Source: Actinomycetota bacterium
GTDB lineage: Bacteria; Actinomycetota; Actinomycetes; Mycobacteriales; Mycobacteriaceae
Direction: 5' to 3'
Length of the DNA: 62,213 nt
Assembly: GCA_018268465.1 (NCBI GenBank)
Contig: JAFDWN010000014.1
Coordinates: forward strand, 1 to 62,213
Shown: positions 44,200 to 52,040 of the stretch, piece after piece
Numbering within the stretch: the stretch's first letter is position 1
Layout: every line of letters begins with the position of its first letter
Notes under the pieces: model-generated
Databases searched by the model: none
Told to the model about the DNA's origin: nothing
Seen by the model: the letters and a program-made list of their open reading frames with translations, nothing else
Program-made: the position numbers and the translations under genes

Positions 44200-44218
44200 C
44201 ACTGCCGGTAACGGAACA
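44200..44218. other. attachment site, right copy
   Basis: CACTGCCGGTAACGGAACA, identical to 33894-33912. It lies 78 bases before the HdeD-like start. No tRNA gene is involved. Confidence 0.75.
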
Positions 44219-44283
44219 TTAACGACCGCGCACCGACAACACAGCCGTACTGCTAAATCCACACTCGCCCATCGGGCATGTGC

Positions 44284-44289
44284 CACACT
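44284..44289 (+). promoter_or_regulatory. -10-like box of HdeD-family gene
   Basis: CACACT ends seven bases before the ATG at 44296; a leaderless start is suggested. Confidence 0.3.
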
Positions 44290-44295
44290 GCGCGC

Positions 44296-44862
44296 ATGCA
44301 AACCACCGCTCCCCCAAGCCTCTTGCCTCATCTGTGGAAGTCCACTCTGGTTTCGGGGATTCTGGCCGTCCTGTTGGGTGTCTCGGTGTTGGTGTGGCCG
44401 GGGATCACCATCTGGATCGCCGCGATCTTCTTCGGCGCATACCTTTTGGTGACCGGTATCGCGCAAGTCGTGTTCGCGTTCAGCCTGCACGTGTCGGCGG
44501 GGGGACGGGTGTTGCTGTTCATCAGCGGCGCAGCGTCGCTGATTCTGGCGGTCCTGTGTTTCCGCAGCATCGAGAACTCAATTCTGCTGCTGGCCATCTG
44601 GATCGGCGTCGGCTTTGTTTTCCGCGGGGTGGCCACCGCGGTGTCGGCGATCAGCGACCCCACGCTGCCCGGCCGCGGCTGGGAGATCTTCATCGGTGTC
44701 ATCAGCCTGCTCGCCGGCATCGTGATGCTGGCATCGCCATTCGATTCGATCGCCACGCTGACCGTTGTCGTGGGGGTCTGGCTCATCGTCATCGGCGTGT
44801 TCGAGGTGGTGTCGTCGTTCGGGATCCGCAGCGCTAGCAAGAAGCTGTCCGGCCCGCGGTGA
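44296..44862 (+). CDS. HdeD/DUF308-family membrane protein (Rv1624c-like)
   Basis: A 188-aa integral membrane protein with six hydrophobic segments arranged as repeated two-helix units (SGILAVLLGVSVLVWPG, GVISLLAGIVMLASPFDS), the DUF308/HdeD pattern. HdeD is linked to acid resistance in E. coli; the role in mycobacteria is unknown. It precedes cydA, like Rv1624c in M. tuberculosis. Its upstream region was separated from the divergent ABC operon by the integrated element. Confidence 0.88.
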   Translation: MQTTAPPSLLPHLWKSTLVSGILAVLLGVSVLVWPGITIWIAAIFFGAYLLVTGIAQVVFAFSLHVSAGGRVLLFISGAASLILAVLCFRSIENSILLLAIWIGVGFVFRGVATAVSAISDPTLPGRGWEIFIGVISLLAGIVMLASPFDSIATLTVVVGVWLIVIGVFEVVSSFGIRSASKKLSGPR

Positions 44863-44938
44863 GCGATGACCTATACCACCGGCCCAAGTGACTTAGTGCC
44901 CTATGGCTAGCGGCTAACATGGCTACTACACTCCGTCG

Positions 44939-44944
44939 TAGAAT
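44939..44944 (+). promoter_or_regulatory. -10 box of cydA promoter
   Basis: TAGAAT, 24 bases before the cydA ATG, with GGAAGAGG as ribosome site in between. No convincing CRP-type palindrome was found in the ~100-bp upstream region. Confidence 0.45.
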
Positions 44945-44968
44945 CCTCTAGCAGCCCGGAAGAGGCCC

Positions 44969-46429
44969 ATGGACGCATTGGACGTGTCACGGTGGCAGTT
45001 CGGCATCACCACCGTCTACCACTTCATCTTCGTCCCGTTGACCATCGGCCTCGCACCGTTGATCGCGGTCATGCAGACGATCTGGGTCGCCACCAACAAC
45101 CCCGCCTGGTACCGGCTGACCCGGTTCTTCGGCAAGTTGTTCCTCATCAACTTCGCGATGGGCGTGGCCACCGGCATCGTCCAGGAATTCCAGTTCGGCA
45201 TGAACTGGAGCCACTACTCGCGATTCGTCGGCGATATCTTCGGCGCCCCACTGGCCTTCGAGGGACTGGTCGCGTTCTTCTTCGAGTCCACGTTCATCGG
45301 GCTGTGGATCTTCGGTTGGAACCGCCTGCCGCGCATGGTCCATCTCGCCTGCATCTGGCTGGTTGCGTTCGGCGTCAACGCCTCCGCGTACTTCATCATC
45401 GCCGCCAACTCGTTCATGCAGCACCCGGTCGGCGCCAGGTTCAACCCCGAAACCAAACGCGCCGAACTGGTCGACTTCGGCGCGCTGCTGACGAACAACA
45501 CCGCCATCTGGGCGTTCCTGCACGCCGTCACCGCCGCATTCCTGACCGCGGGCGTCTTCGTCGCCGCCGTCTGCGCGTGGCTGATGGTGCGGTCGCATTC
45601 CCGCCCCGGTGAAGACGTCGAGGCGCGCACCATGTACCGGCCCGCGACGATCCTGGGCAGCCTGGTCGCACTGGCGGCCGCCGGCGGGCTGTTCATCACC
45701 GGCGACGTGCAGGGCAAGCTCATGTTCGTCCAGCAGCCGATGAAGATGGCCTCGGCGGAATCGTTGTGCCACACCGAAACCGACCCCAAATTCTCGATCC
45801 TCACCGTCGGCACCCACAACAACTGCGACAGCGTCATCCGCGTCATCGAGGTGCCCTACGTGCTGCCCTTCCTCGCGGAGGGCAAGTTCACCGGTGTCAC
45901 GCTGCAGGGGGTCGAGGATCTGCAAGTCAAGGCCGAGGAGAAATTCGGCCCCGGCAACTACCGGCCCAACCTGTTCGTCACGTACTGGTCGTTCCGCGCG
46001 ATGATCGGGCTGCTGCTCGTGCCCGTCGCCTTCGCGCTGGCGGCGCTGTGGCTGACCCGGCGAGGCCGAATCCCCGACCAGCGCTGGTTCGGCCGCTTCG
46101 CGATACTGACCATCCCGACACCGTTCCTGGCCAGTTCGGCGGGCTGGGTGTTCACCGAGATGGGCCGACAACCCTGGTCGGTGGTACCCAACCCCGACGG
46201 TGACCAACAGGTCCGGTTGCTCGTCCAACAAGGGGTCTCCGACCACGCCGCGGGCACCGTGGTGTTCTCCCTGGCCGTGTTCACCCTCCTGTACGGGGCG
46301 CTCGCGGTGGTGTGGTTCTGGCTGATGCGCCGCTACGTCATCGAGGGTCCGCAGGAACACGACTCCGAACCCGCGCCGCCCACCCCGCCCGACAAGGACG
46401 ACGTGGCGCCGCTGTCCTTCGCCTACTGA
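44969..46429 (+). CDS. cydA: cytochrome bd oxidase subunit I
   Basis: Quinol-oxidising haem subunit of the bd oxidase, 486 aa, about nine membrane segments. H18 (haem b595 ligand) in VYHFIFVPLTIGL, the QEFQFGMNWSHYSRFVGDIFGAPLAFEGL block with E98, E106 in FFFESTFIG, a second His in AFLHAVTAAF and the FTEMGRQPWSV motif are all present. The Q-loop is of the short type usual in actinobacteria. First gene of cydABDC. Confidence 0.96.
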   Translation: MDALDVSRWQFGITTVYHFIFVPLTIGLAPLIAVMQTIWVATNNPAWYRLTRFFGKLFLINFAMGVATGIVQEFQFGMNWSHYSRFVGDIFGAPLAFEGLVAFFFESTFIGLWIFGWNRLPRMVHLACIWLVAFGVNASAYFIIAANSFMQHPVGARFNPETKRAELVDFGALLTNNTAIWAFLHAVTAAFLTAGVFVAAVCAWLMVRSHSRPGEDVEARTMYRPATILGSLVALAAAGGLFITGDVQGKLMFVQQPMKMASAESLCHTETDPKFSILTVGTHNNCDSVIRVIEVPYVLPFLAEGKFTGVTLQGVEDLQVKAEEKFGPGNYRPNLFVTYWSFRAMIGLLLVPVAFALAALWLTRRGRIPDQRWFGRFAILTIPTPFLASSAGWVFTEMGRQPWSVVPNPDGDQQVRLLVQQGVSDHAAGTVVFSLAVFTLLYGALAVVWFWLMRRYVIEGPQEHDSEPAPPTPPDKDDVAPLSFAY

Positions 46430-46445
46430 GAGGACGTCAACTCCC

Positions 46446-47501
46446 GTGGGACTTCAGGAACTCTGGTTCGTCCTCATCGCCGCGCTCTTTCTGGGCTTCG
46501 TCGTGCTGGAGGGCTTCGACTTCGGCGTCGGCATGCTCATGGCCCCGTTGGGCAGAGCAGGAGCGGATCGACCCGGCGCGGGCGACCGGGACACGCGCCG
46601 CCGGGCCGTGCTCAACACGATCGGGCCGGTATGGGACGGCAACGAGGTCTGGCTGATCACCGCGGGTGCGGCCATGTTCGCGGCGTTCCCGAATATGTAC
46701 GCCACCCTGTTCTCGGCCCTCTACCTGCCGCTGCTGGCCATCCTGTTCGCGATGATCGTGCGGATCGTCGGCATCGAATGGCGCGGCAAGATCGACGATC
46801 CACACTGGCGCAAGTGGGCCGACATCGGGATCGCCGTGGGCTCCTGGCTGCCCGCCCTGCTGTGGGGCGTCGCGTTCGCGATCCTGGTCCGCGGCCTGCC
46901 GATCGACGCAGACGGGCGGGTCCACCTGGGCATCGGCGACGTCCTCAACGCCTACACCCTGCTCGGCGGGCTGGCGACCACATCGCTGTTCCTGTTCTAC
47001 GGTTCGGTGTTCGTCGCACTGAAGACCCAGGGACCGCTGCGCGACGACGCCTTCGGGTACAGCCGCGCCCTGTCGGTGGCCGCCGTGGTGTTCGCCGGCG
47101 GGTTCGGGCTCTGGACCCAGCTGGCCTACGGCACCGCCTGGACGTGGCTGGCCCTGGCGACCGCGGTGGTCGCCCTGCTGATCGCCGTGGCGCTGATGTG
47201 GGCGCGCACCCGCGAAGGCTGGGCGTTCGTGTCCATGATGGTGGTGCTCGCGGCCGTGGTGACACTGTTGTTCGGCTCGATGTTCCCCAATCTGATCCCC
47301 TCCACCCTCGATCCGGCGTGGAGCGTGACGATCTACAACGGCTCGTCGACCCCGTACACCCTGCGGATCATGACGTGGGCGTCGCTGACGCTGCTGCCGC
47401 TGGTGATGGGCTATCAGGCCTGGTCCTACTGGGTCTTCCGGAAACGTATTTCGACCAGTCAGATTCCCCACTCGATCGGATTGTCGAGGCGCCCGAACTG
47501 A
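46446..47501 (+). CDS. cydB: cytochrome bd oxidase subunit II
   Basis: Second membrane subunit of the bd oxidase, 351 aa, about eight to nine segments. The start block is MGLQELWFVLIAALFLGFVVLEGFDFGVGMLM, followed by IGPVWDGNEVWLITAGAAMFAAFPNMYAT. It starts at GTG 46446, 16 bases after cydA. The last residues overlap the reading frame of cydD. Confidence 0.96.
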   Translation: MGLQELWFVLIAALFLGFVVLEGFDFGVGMLMAPLGRAGADRPGAGDRDTRRRAVLNTIGPVWDGNEVWLITAGAAMFAAFPNMYATLFSALYLPLLAILFAMIVRIVGIEWRGKIDDPHWRKWADIGIAVGSWLPALLWGVAFAILVRGLPIDADGRVHLGIGDVLNAYTLLGGLATTSLFLFYGSVFVALKTQGPLRDDAFGYSRALSVAAVVFAGGFGLWTQLAYGTAWTWLALATAVVALLIAVALMWARTREGWAFVSMMVVLAAVVTLLFGSMFPNLIPSTLDPAWSVTIYNGSSTPYTLRIMTWASLTLLPLVMGYQAWSYWVFRKRISTSQIPHSIGLSRRPN

Positions 47502-47533
47502 AACTCCTGCGCGCCCCGGCGGCCTCGCGGGCG

Positions 47534-49105
47534 ATGCGGCGGTACCTGGTCGCATCGGTGGCCTGCGGTGTGCTGATCGCGGCGGCGACCATCGGCGCCG
47601 CGATCCTGACCGCGCGCATCGTCGCGGGGGTGATCACCGATCCCGCTGCCCGCACGCTGGCGTACTGGGCGGGACCGCTGGCGGCGCTGGCAGCGTTGTG
47701 GCTCGTGCGCGCGCTCGCGAACTGGTATCAGGGCCGGCTGTCGCAGAGCGGCGCCACCGCGGTCATCGGCGAACTGTCCGGCCAGGTGCTGCGCACCGTG
47801 ACGGCGCTGCCGCCACGGCAACTGGCCGCCGAACGCGATGCGGCCGCCGTGGTGGTGACCCGGGGCCTCGACGGTCTGCGACCCTATTTCACCGCGTACT
47901 TGCCCACCGTCGTGCTGGCCGGGATCCTCACCCCGGCCGCGGTCGTCGTCATCGCGCTGTACGACATCGAGTCGGCGATCATCGTGTCGATCGCCCTGCC
48001 GCTCATCCCGATCTTCATGATCCTCATCGGCCTGGTCACCAGGGACCGTTCGGCGGCGTCGCTGGCCGCCATGACCACCCTGCAATCCCGGTTGCTCGAC
48101 CTGGTCGCCGGCATCCCCACGCTGCGCGCGCTCGGCCGCGCCACGGGGTCGGCGCAACGGATCGGCGAACTCGGTGACGCACACCGCCGCTCGGCGATGG
48201 CCACCCTGCGGGTGGCGTTCCTGTCCGCACTGGTGCTCGAACTGCTGGCCACCCTCGGCGTGGCGTTGGTGGCGGTCAGTGTCGGCCTGCGCCTGGTGTT
48301 CGGCGACGTGACACTGGTCGCCGGCCTCACCGCGCTGTTGCTCGCCCCGGAGGTGTTCTGGCCACTGCGCCGTGTCGGCGTCGAATACCACGCGGCACAA
48401 GATGGGAAAGCGGCCGCCGAGCGCGCCGCCGCCCTGCTCGATGTGCCCCCCGCCGCCGCAGCCGGCGGTTCCCGCGTCGTCGACGCCCGGGGCGCGACGA
48501 TCCACGTCGACACCCTCGGCGCCGACCTGCTGCCCGGGCGGGTGACCGTGTTGACCGGGCCCAACGGTGCGGGCAAGAGCACTGCGCTGCAGTCGATCCT
48601 GGGGCTGGACACACCATCGGACGGTGGACGTGTGCACGTGGGCGGCGTCGACGTCTCCGAACTCGACCTGCCTGGCTGGTGGCGCCAGGTCGCGTGGCTG
48701 CCCCACCGTCCCGTCCTGGTGCCCGGCACCGTACGCGCCAACCTCGAACTGTTCGGCCCGTTGGATGATCCGCAAAGCGCGTGTCGTACCGCGGGTTTCG
48801 ACGAAGTGCTGCAGATGCTGCCCGACGGCCCGGACACCGTGCTGGGCCGCGGCGGTGTCGGGCTGTCGCTGGGCCAGCGGCAGCGGCTCGGGCTGGCCCG
48901 GGTGCTGGGTTCGGCGGCGCCGGTGCTGCTGCTCGACGAACCCACCGCGCACCTCGACGATGCCCTGGAACGCCGCGTCCTCGACGCCGTCGTGGCGCGG
49001 GCACGGGCCGGGGCGACCGTGGTGGTGGTCGGCCATCGCGACCCGATCCTGGCGATCGGCGATCACGTCGTGCACGTCGGGGGCGGTGCGCTTGTTCCGC
49101 GGTGA
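47534..49105 (+). CDS. cydD: thiol reductant ABC exporter, CydD subunit
   Basis: One half of the CydDC exporter of glutathione/cysteine-type reductants needed for bd oxidase assembly. A six-helix membrane domain (~1-310) precedes an ABC domain with Walker A GPNGAGKST, signature LSLGQRQRLGLARVL (LSxGQ) and Walker B VLLLDEPTAHLDD. The ATG at 47534 gives 523 aa, close to the M. tuberculosis protein. Yet the frame upstream (VEAPELKLLRAPAASRA) resembles the usual CydD N-terminus and has no standard start codon, so the true start may be non-canonical at ~47470 and overlap cydB. Confidence 0.92.
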   Translation: MRRYLVASVACGVLIAAATIGAAILTARIVAGVITDPAARTLAYWAGPLAALAALWLVRALANWYQGRLSQSGATAVIGELSGQVLRTVTALPPRQLAAERDAAAVVVTRGLDGLRPYFTAYLPTVVLAGILTPAAVVVIALYDIESAIIVSIALPLIPIFMILIGLVTRDRSAASLAAMTTLQSRLLDLVAGIPTLRALGRATGSAQRIGELGDAHRRSAMATLRVAFLSALVLELLATLGVALVAVSVGLRLVFGDVTLVAGLTALLLAPEVFWPLRRVGVEYHAAQDGKAAAERAAALLDVPPAAAAGGSRVVDARGATIHVDTLGADLLPGRVTVLTGPNGAGKSTALQSILGLDTPSDGGRVHVGGVDVSELDLPGWWRQVAWLPHRPVLVPGTVRANLELFGPLDDPQSACRTAGFDEVLQMLPDGPDTVLGRGGVGLSLGQRQRLGLARVLGSAAPVLLLDEPTAHLDDALERRVLDAVVARARAGATVVVVGHRDPILAIGDHVVHVGGGALVPR

Positions 49106-50636
49106 CCCCCTGATCCCGGCGTTCGAACTGCTGCGGCCGCGGCTGGGCAGACTGGCGTTGGCCACCGTCCTCGGCGTGCTCTCACTGGGCAGCGCCCTGG
49201 CGCTGGCCGGGGTGTCGGCGTGGCTGATCACCAAGGCGTGGCAGATGCCGCCGGTTCTGGACCTGACCGTGGCCGCCGTCGCCGTCCGCGCATTCGGCAT
49301 CTCCCGCGGCGTGCTCGGCTACTGCCAGCGTCTCGCCTCGCACGATGTGGCGTTGCGCGCGGCAGGCAATGCGCGCACCGGGCTGTACCGCGCGCTGGCC
49401 GAATCGCCGCCGGATGTGGCGATGCGCCTGCCCAGCGGGCAGCTGGTGGCCAGGATCGGCACATCGGTCGACGATCTCGCCGACGTGCTGGTGCGCGCCG
49501 TGCTGCCGATCGCGGTGGCCGCCGTGCTGTCGCTGGCCGCCGTCGCCATCGTCGCGGTGATCTCGCCGGCCGCGGCGCTGGTGCTCTGCGCCTGCCTGGT
49601 GATCGCGGGCGTGGTGGCGCCCGCACTCGCGGCGCGGGCCGTCGCCGCGGCTGAAGCCGTTGCCGCCCAGCATCATTCCGATCGCGACAGTGCGACCATG
49701 CTCGCCCTGGAGCATGCCCCCGAGCTGCGGGTCGGCGGCCGGCTGGACGCGGTGATCGGCGAATCCGAACGCCGGCACCGGGATTGGGGTCACGCCGCCG
49801 ACCGTGCGGCCGCACCGGCGGCGGTCGCGGCGGCCGTACCCAGTGTCGCCATCGGCGCCAGTGTGCTCGGCGCGATCGTCGCCGGCATCTCGCTCGCCGG
49901 CTCGGTGGCACCGACGACCCTGGCGATCCTGATGCTGCTGCCGCTTTCGGCGTTCGAAGCGACCACGGCGCTGCCCGCGGCCGCGGTGCAGCTCAGCCGT
50001 TCACGGATCGCCGCCCGGCGGCTGCTGACCCTGACCGACCCCGACCCCGGGCATCGCGAGCGGCCCCTGATGCCCGCGGTGGCGCTGCATCCGGGCGAAC
50101 GGGTCGCGGTCACGGGCCCCAGCGGTTCCGGCAAGACCACCCTGCTGATGGCGATGGCCGAGCAGCTCAACGAAACGCCGGGACAGGCAGCGTTTTTCGC
50201 CGAGGACGCCCACCTGTTCGCCACCACGGTGCGCGACAACCTCCTGGTGGCCCGCGGCGACGCCACCGACGAGGAACTGACCGCCGGGCTGCGGCGGGTC
50301 GGCTTGGGCACCTGGCTGGACAACCTGCCCGACGGACTCGCGACGGTGCTCGTCGGCGGCGCGGCGGCGGTGTCGGCCGGTCAGCGCCGACGTCTGCTGC
50401 TCGCGCGCGCACTCGTCTCGACGTTTCCCGTTGTGCTGCTGGACGAACCGACCGAGCACCTCGACGCCGGCGACGGGCAGCAGGTGCTGGTCGATCTGCT
50501 CACCCCCGGAGGACTGTTCCCGGCCCAGCGCACCGTGGTCGTCGCCACCCACCACCTGCCCGCCGACTTCGGCTGTCGCCGACTCACTCTCGACGGACCA
50601 GCGGGTAATCTGAGCAATCATGACCGAGTCGGATAA
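49086..50636 (+). CDS. cydC: thiol reductant ABC exporter, CydC subunit
   Basis: Second half of the CydDC exporter, 516 aa. Membrane domain with LALAGVSAWLITKAWQMPPVLDLTVAAVAVRAFGISRGVLGYCQRLASHD, then Walker A GPSGSGKTT and Walker B VLLDEPTEHLD. The signature loop is degenerate (AVSAGQRRRLLLARAL), which is common in CydC-type halves. GTG 49086 (or TTG 49092) overlaps the cydD end by ~20 bp; the 3' end overlaps the DUF4190 gene by 17 bp. Confidence 0.93.
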   Translation: MRLFRGDPLIPAFELLRPRLGRLALATVLGVLSLGSALALAGVSAWLITKAWQMPPVLDLTVAAVAVRAFGISRGVLGYCQRLASHDVALRAAGNARTGLYRALAESPPDVAMRLPSGQLVARIGTSVDDLADVLVRAVLPIAVAAVLSLAAVAIVAVISPAAALVLCACLVIAGVVAPALAARAVAAAEAVAAQHHSDRDSATMLALEHAPELRVGGRLDAVIGESERRHRDWGHAADRAAAPAAVAAAVPSVAIGASVLGAIVAGISLAGSVAPTTLAILMLLPLSAFEATTALPAAAVQLSRSRIAARRLLTLTDPDPGHRERPLMPAVALHPGERVAVTGPSGSGKTTLLMAMAEQLNETPGQAAFFAEDAHLFATTVRDNLLVARGDATDEELTAGLRRVGLGTWLDNLPDGLATVLVGGAAAVSAGQRRRLLLARALVSTFPVVLLDEPTEHLDAGDGQQVLVDLLTPGGLFPAQRTVVVATHHLPADFGCRRLTLDGPAGNLSNHDRVG

Positions 50637-51135
50637 GCCCGGGCTGCCACCGTCGGCTCCGCCGCCCCCGTATCCGTACCCGTACGGCGGGTATCCGGGC
50701 AGCTATCCACCACCGCCTCCGCAGCCTTACACCGGGTATGCGCCGCCACCGGCCCCGCCGAAGAACGGCCTCGGAGTCGCCGCGCTGGTACTCGCGGTCA
50801 TCGCCCTGCTCTCGGTGTGGTCGGTGATCGGCGGGATCGTCCTCGGCCTCATCGCGGTCATCCTCGGATTCGTGGCGCGGGGCCGGGTCCGGCGGCGTGA
50901 AGCCACCAACGGTGGTGTCGCCATCGCCGGGATCGTGCTGGGGTTTCTGGCGATCGTGATCTCGCTGGTCTTCATCGCGATCTGGGTCAGCGTGTTCAAC
51001 GAGGTGGGCGGCGGCGACTACGTCGACTGCCTGTCCGGCGCCGGATCCGACGAGCGCGCCGTCCAACAATGCGCCGACCAGTTCCGGGACCGGATCGAGA
51101 ACGAGTTCAGCGTCACCATCGCGCCGACGTCCTAG
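50620..51135 (+). CDS. DUF4190 membrane protein with Pro/Tyr-rich N-terminus
   Basis: A 171-aa protein. Residues 1-48 are Pro/Tyr/Gly-rich (PPPPYPYPYGGYPGSYPPPPP). A DUF4190 region follows with two membrane segments, LGVAALVLAVIALLSVWSVIGGIVLGLIAVILGFVARGRV and GVAIAGIVLGFLAIVISLVFIAIWV. A ~45-residue outer tail contains two Cys (DYVDCLSG, VQQCADQF), possibly a disulphide. It overlaps the cydC end and so probably shares its transcript. Function unknown. Confidence 0.85.
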   Translation: MTESDKPGLPPSAPPPPYPYPYGGYPGSYPPPPPQPYTGYAPPPAPPKNGLGVAALVLAVIALLSVWSVIGGIVLGLIAVILGFVARGRVRRREATNGGVAIAGIVLGFLAIVISLVFIAIWVSVFNEVGGGDYVDCLSGAGSDERAVQQCADQFRDRIENEFSVTIAPTS

Positions 51136-52001
51136 GACTTCCCGGGGAAATACTTGACCACGCCTTCCTGCACGACGGTGGCGAGCAGGAGCCCGGACCG
51201 GTCGAAGAAGTGACCGCTGCCCAGCCCCCGCGATTCCGCGGCCACCGGTGACGACGTCGAGTACAGCACCCATTCGTCGAAGCGGGCCGGGCGGTGGAAC
51301 CACACCGAGTGGTTCATCGTCACCGCGAAGATCCGGTCGAATCCCCACGACAACCCGTGGGTGGTGATGATCGAGTCGAGCACCGTGGTGTCCGACGAGT
51401 AGACCATCGCGGCGGTGTGCAGCACCGGGTCGTCGGGCATGTCCCGCTCCGTCTTGAGCCAGACCCGGTTGTGCGCGAGCCGCTCCCCCTTGTCGCGCAT
51501 CACCCATGCCGGATCGTTGACGTAACGCCATTCGATTGGCCGTAGCGCGTTCGCGAACTGCGGCACGGTCTGCTCGTAGCCGCGCAACAGCTCGTCGATG
51601 CGCGGAAGCGTTGCCGGATCGGGCACCTGCGGGGGCTCGATGCCGTGCTCGAGCCCCCGTCCCCCCGCCAGGTAGGAGACCATGGCGGTGGCCAGCAGCT
51701 GTCCGTCCTGCACCACGTCGACGCGGCGGTTGGCGAACCGCCGCTCGTCGCGCAGCCGCACGACGTGGAACTCCAGGTCCCGCGCCGGCTCGCCGCCGGC
51801 GATGAAGTGCACCGACAGCGCGCTGGGCGGTAACCCGTCCTTGACAGTGCGGCTGGCCGCGACGAAGCCCTGGGCCATCATCTGGCCGCCGAATGTCCGC
51901 ACCGGGTTCTTGTGCGGATGGCGGCCGATGAAGAGGTCGTCGTCAGGGCGGCGGAGATCCAGGACCGCCAGCAGTTCGTCGAAATCCGAGCCGGCGGACA
52001 A
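51132..52001 (-). CDS. tesB: acyl-CoA thioesterase II
   Basis: Hydrolyses medium- and long-chain acyl-CoA. A 289-aa double hot-dog protein with the TesB pattern: FIGRHPHKNPVRTFGGQMMAQGFVAAS near the start, DERRFANRRVDVVQDGQLL, and the second hot-dog with HGLSWGFDRIFAVTMNHSVWFHRPARFDEWVLY (Asp-containing motif). The TTG at 52001 is supported by GGAGG six bases upstream. The stop overlaps the convergent DUF4190 gene by 4 bp. Equivalent to tesB1 next to pyk in M. tuberculosis. Confidence 0.93.
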   Translation of the reverse strand: MSAGSDFDELLAVLDLRRPDDDLFIGRHPHKNPVRTFGGQMMAQGFVAASRTVKDGLPPSALSVHFIAGGEPARDLEFHVVRLRDERRFANRRVDVVQDGQLLATAMVSYLAGGRGLEHGIEPPQVPDPATLPRIDELLRGYEQTVPQFANALRPIEWRYVNDPAWVMRDKGERLAHNRVWLKTERDMPDDPVLHTAAMVYSSDTTVLDSIITTHGLSWGFDRIFAVTMNHSVWFHRPARFDEWVLYSTSSPVAAESRGLGSGHFFDRSGLLLATVVQEGVVKYFPGKS

Positions 52002-52040
52002 CGTGGCCTCCTGTCACAGGGTCGTCCTGCTGCCGTTCAT

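Larger units (their letters stand above)
33894..44218. mobile_element. 10.3-kb integrated phage-satellite-like element (phiRv1/phiRv2-like architecture)
   Basis: Bounded by the 19-bp direct repeat CACTGCCGGTAACGGAACA. It encodes two tyrosine recombinases, a prim-pol/RepA helicase, an HK97-type capsid protein, a scaffold-like protein and small genes typical of temperate phage. It has no terminase large subunit, portal, tail or lysis genes. It interrupts the conserved chromosomal order between the amino acid ABC operon and the HdeD-like gene. Confidence 0.85.

Noticed and set aside
44880-44968. CRP/cAMP-receptor site before cydA
   Set aside because: The region has GTGA-like half sites but no TGTGA-N6-TCACA palindrome that I would defend.
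47459-49300. Long minus-strand frame (613 codons) opposite cydD
   Set aside because: Antisense shadow of an ABC exporter gene with good motifs on the plus strand.
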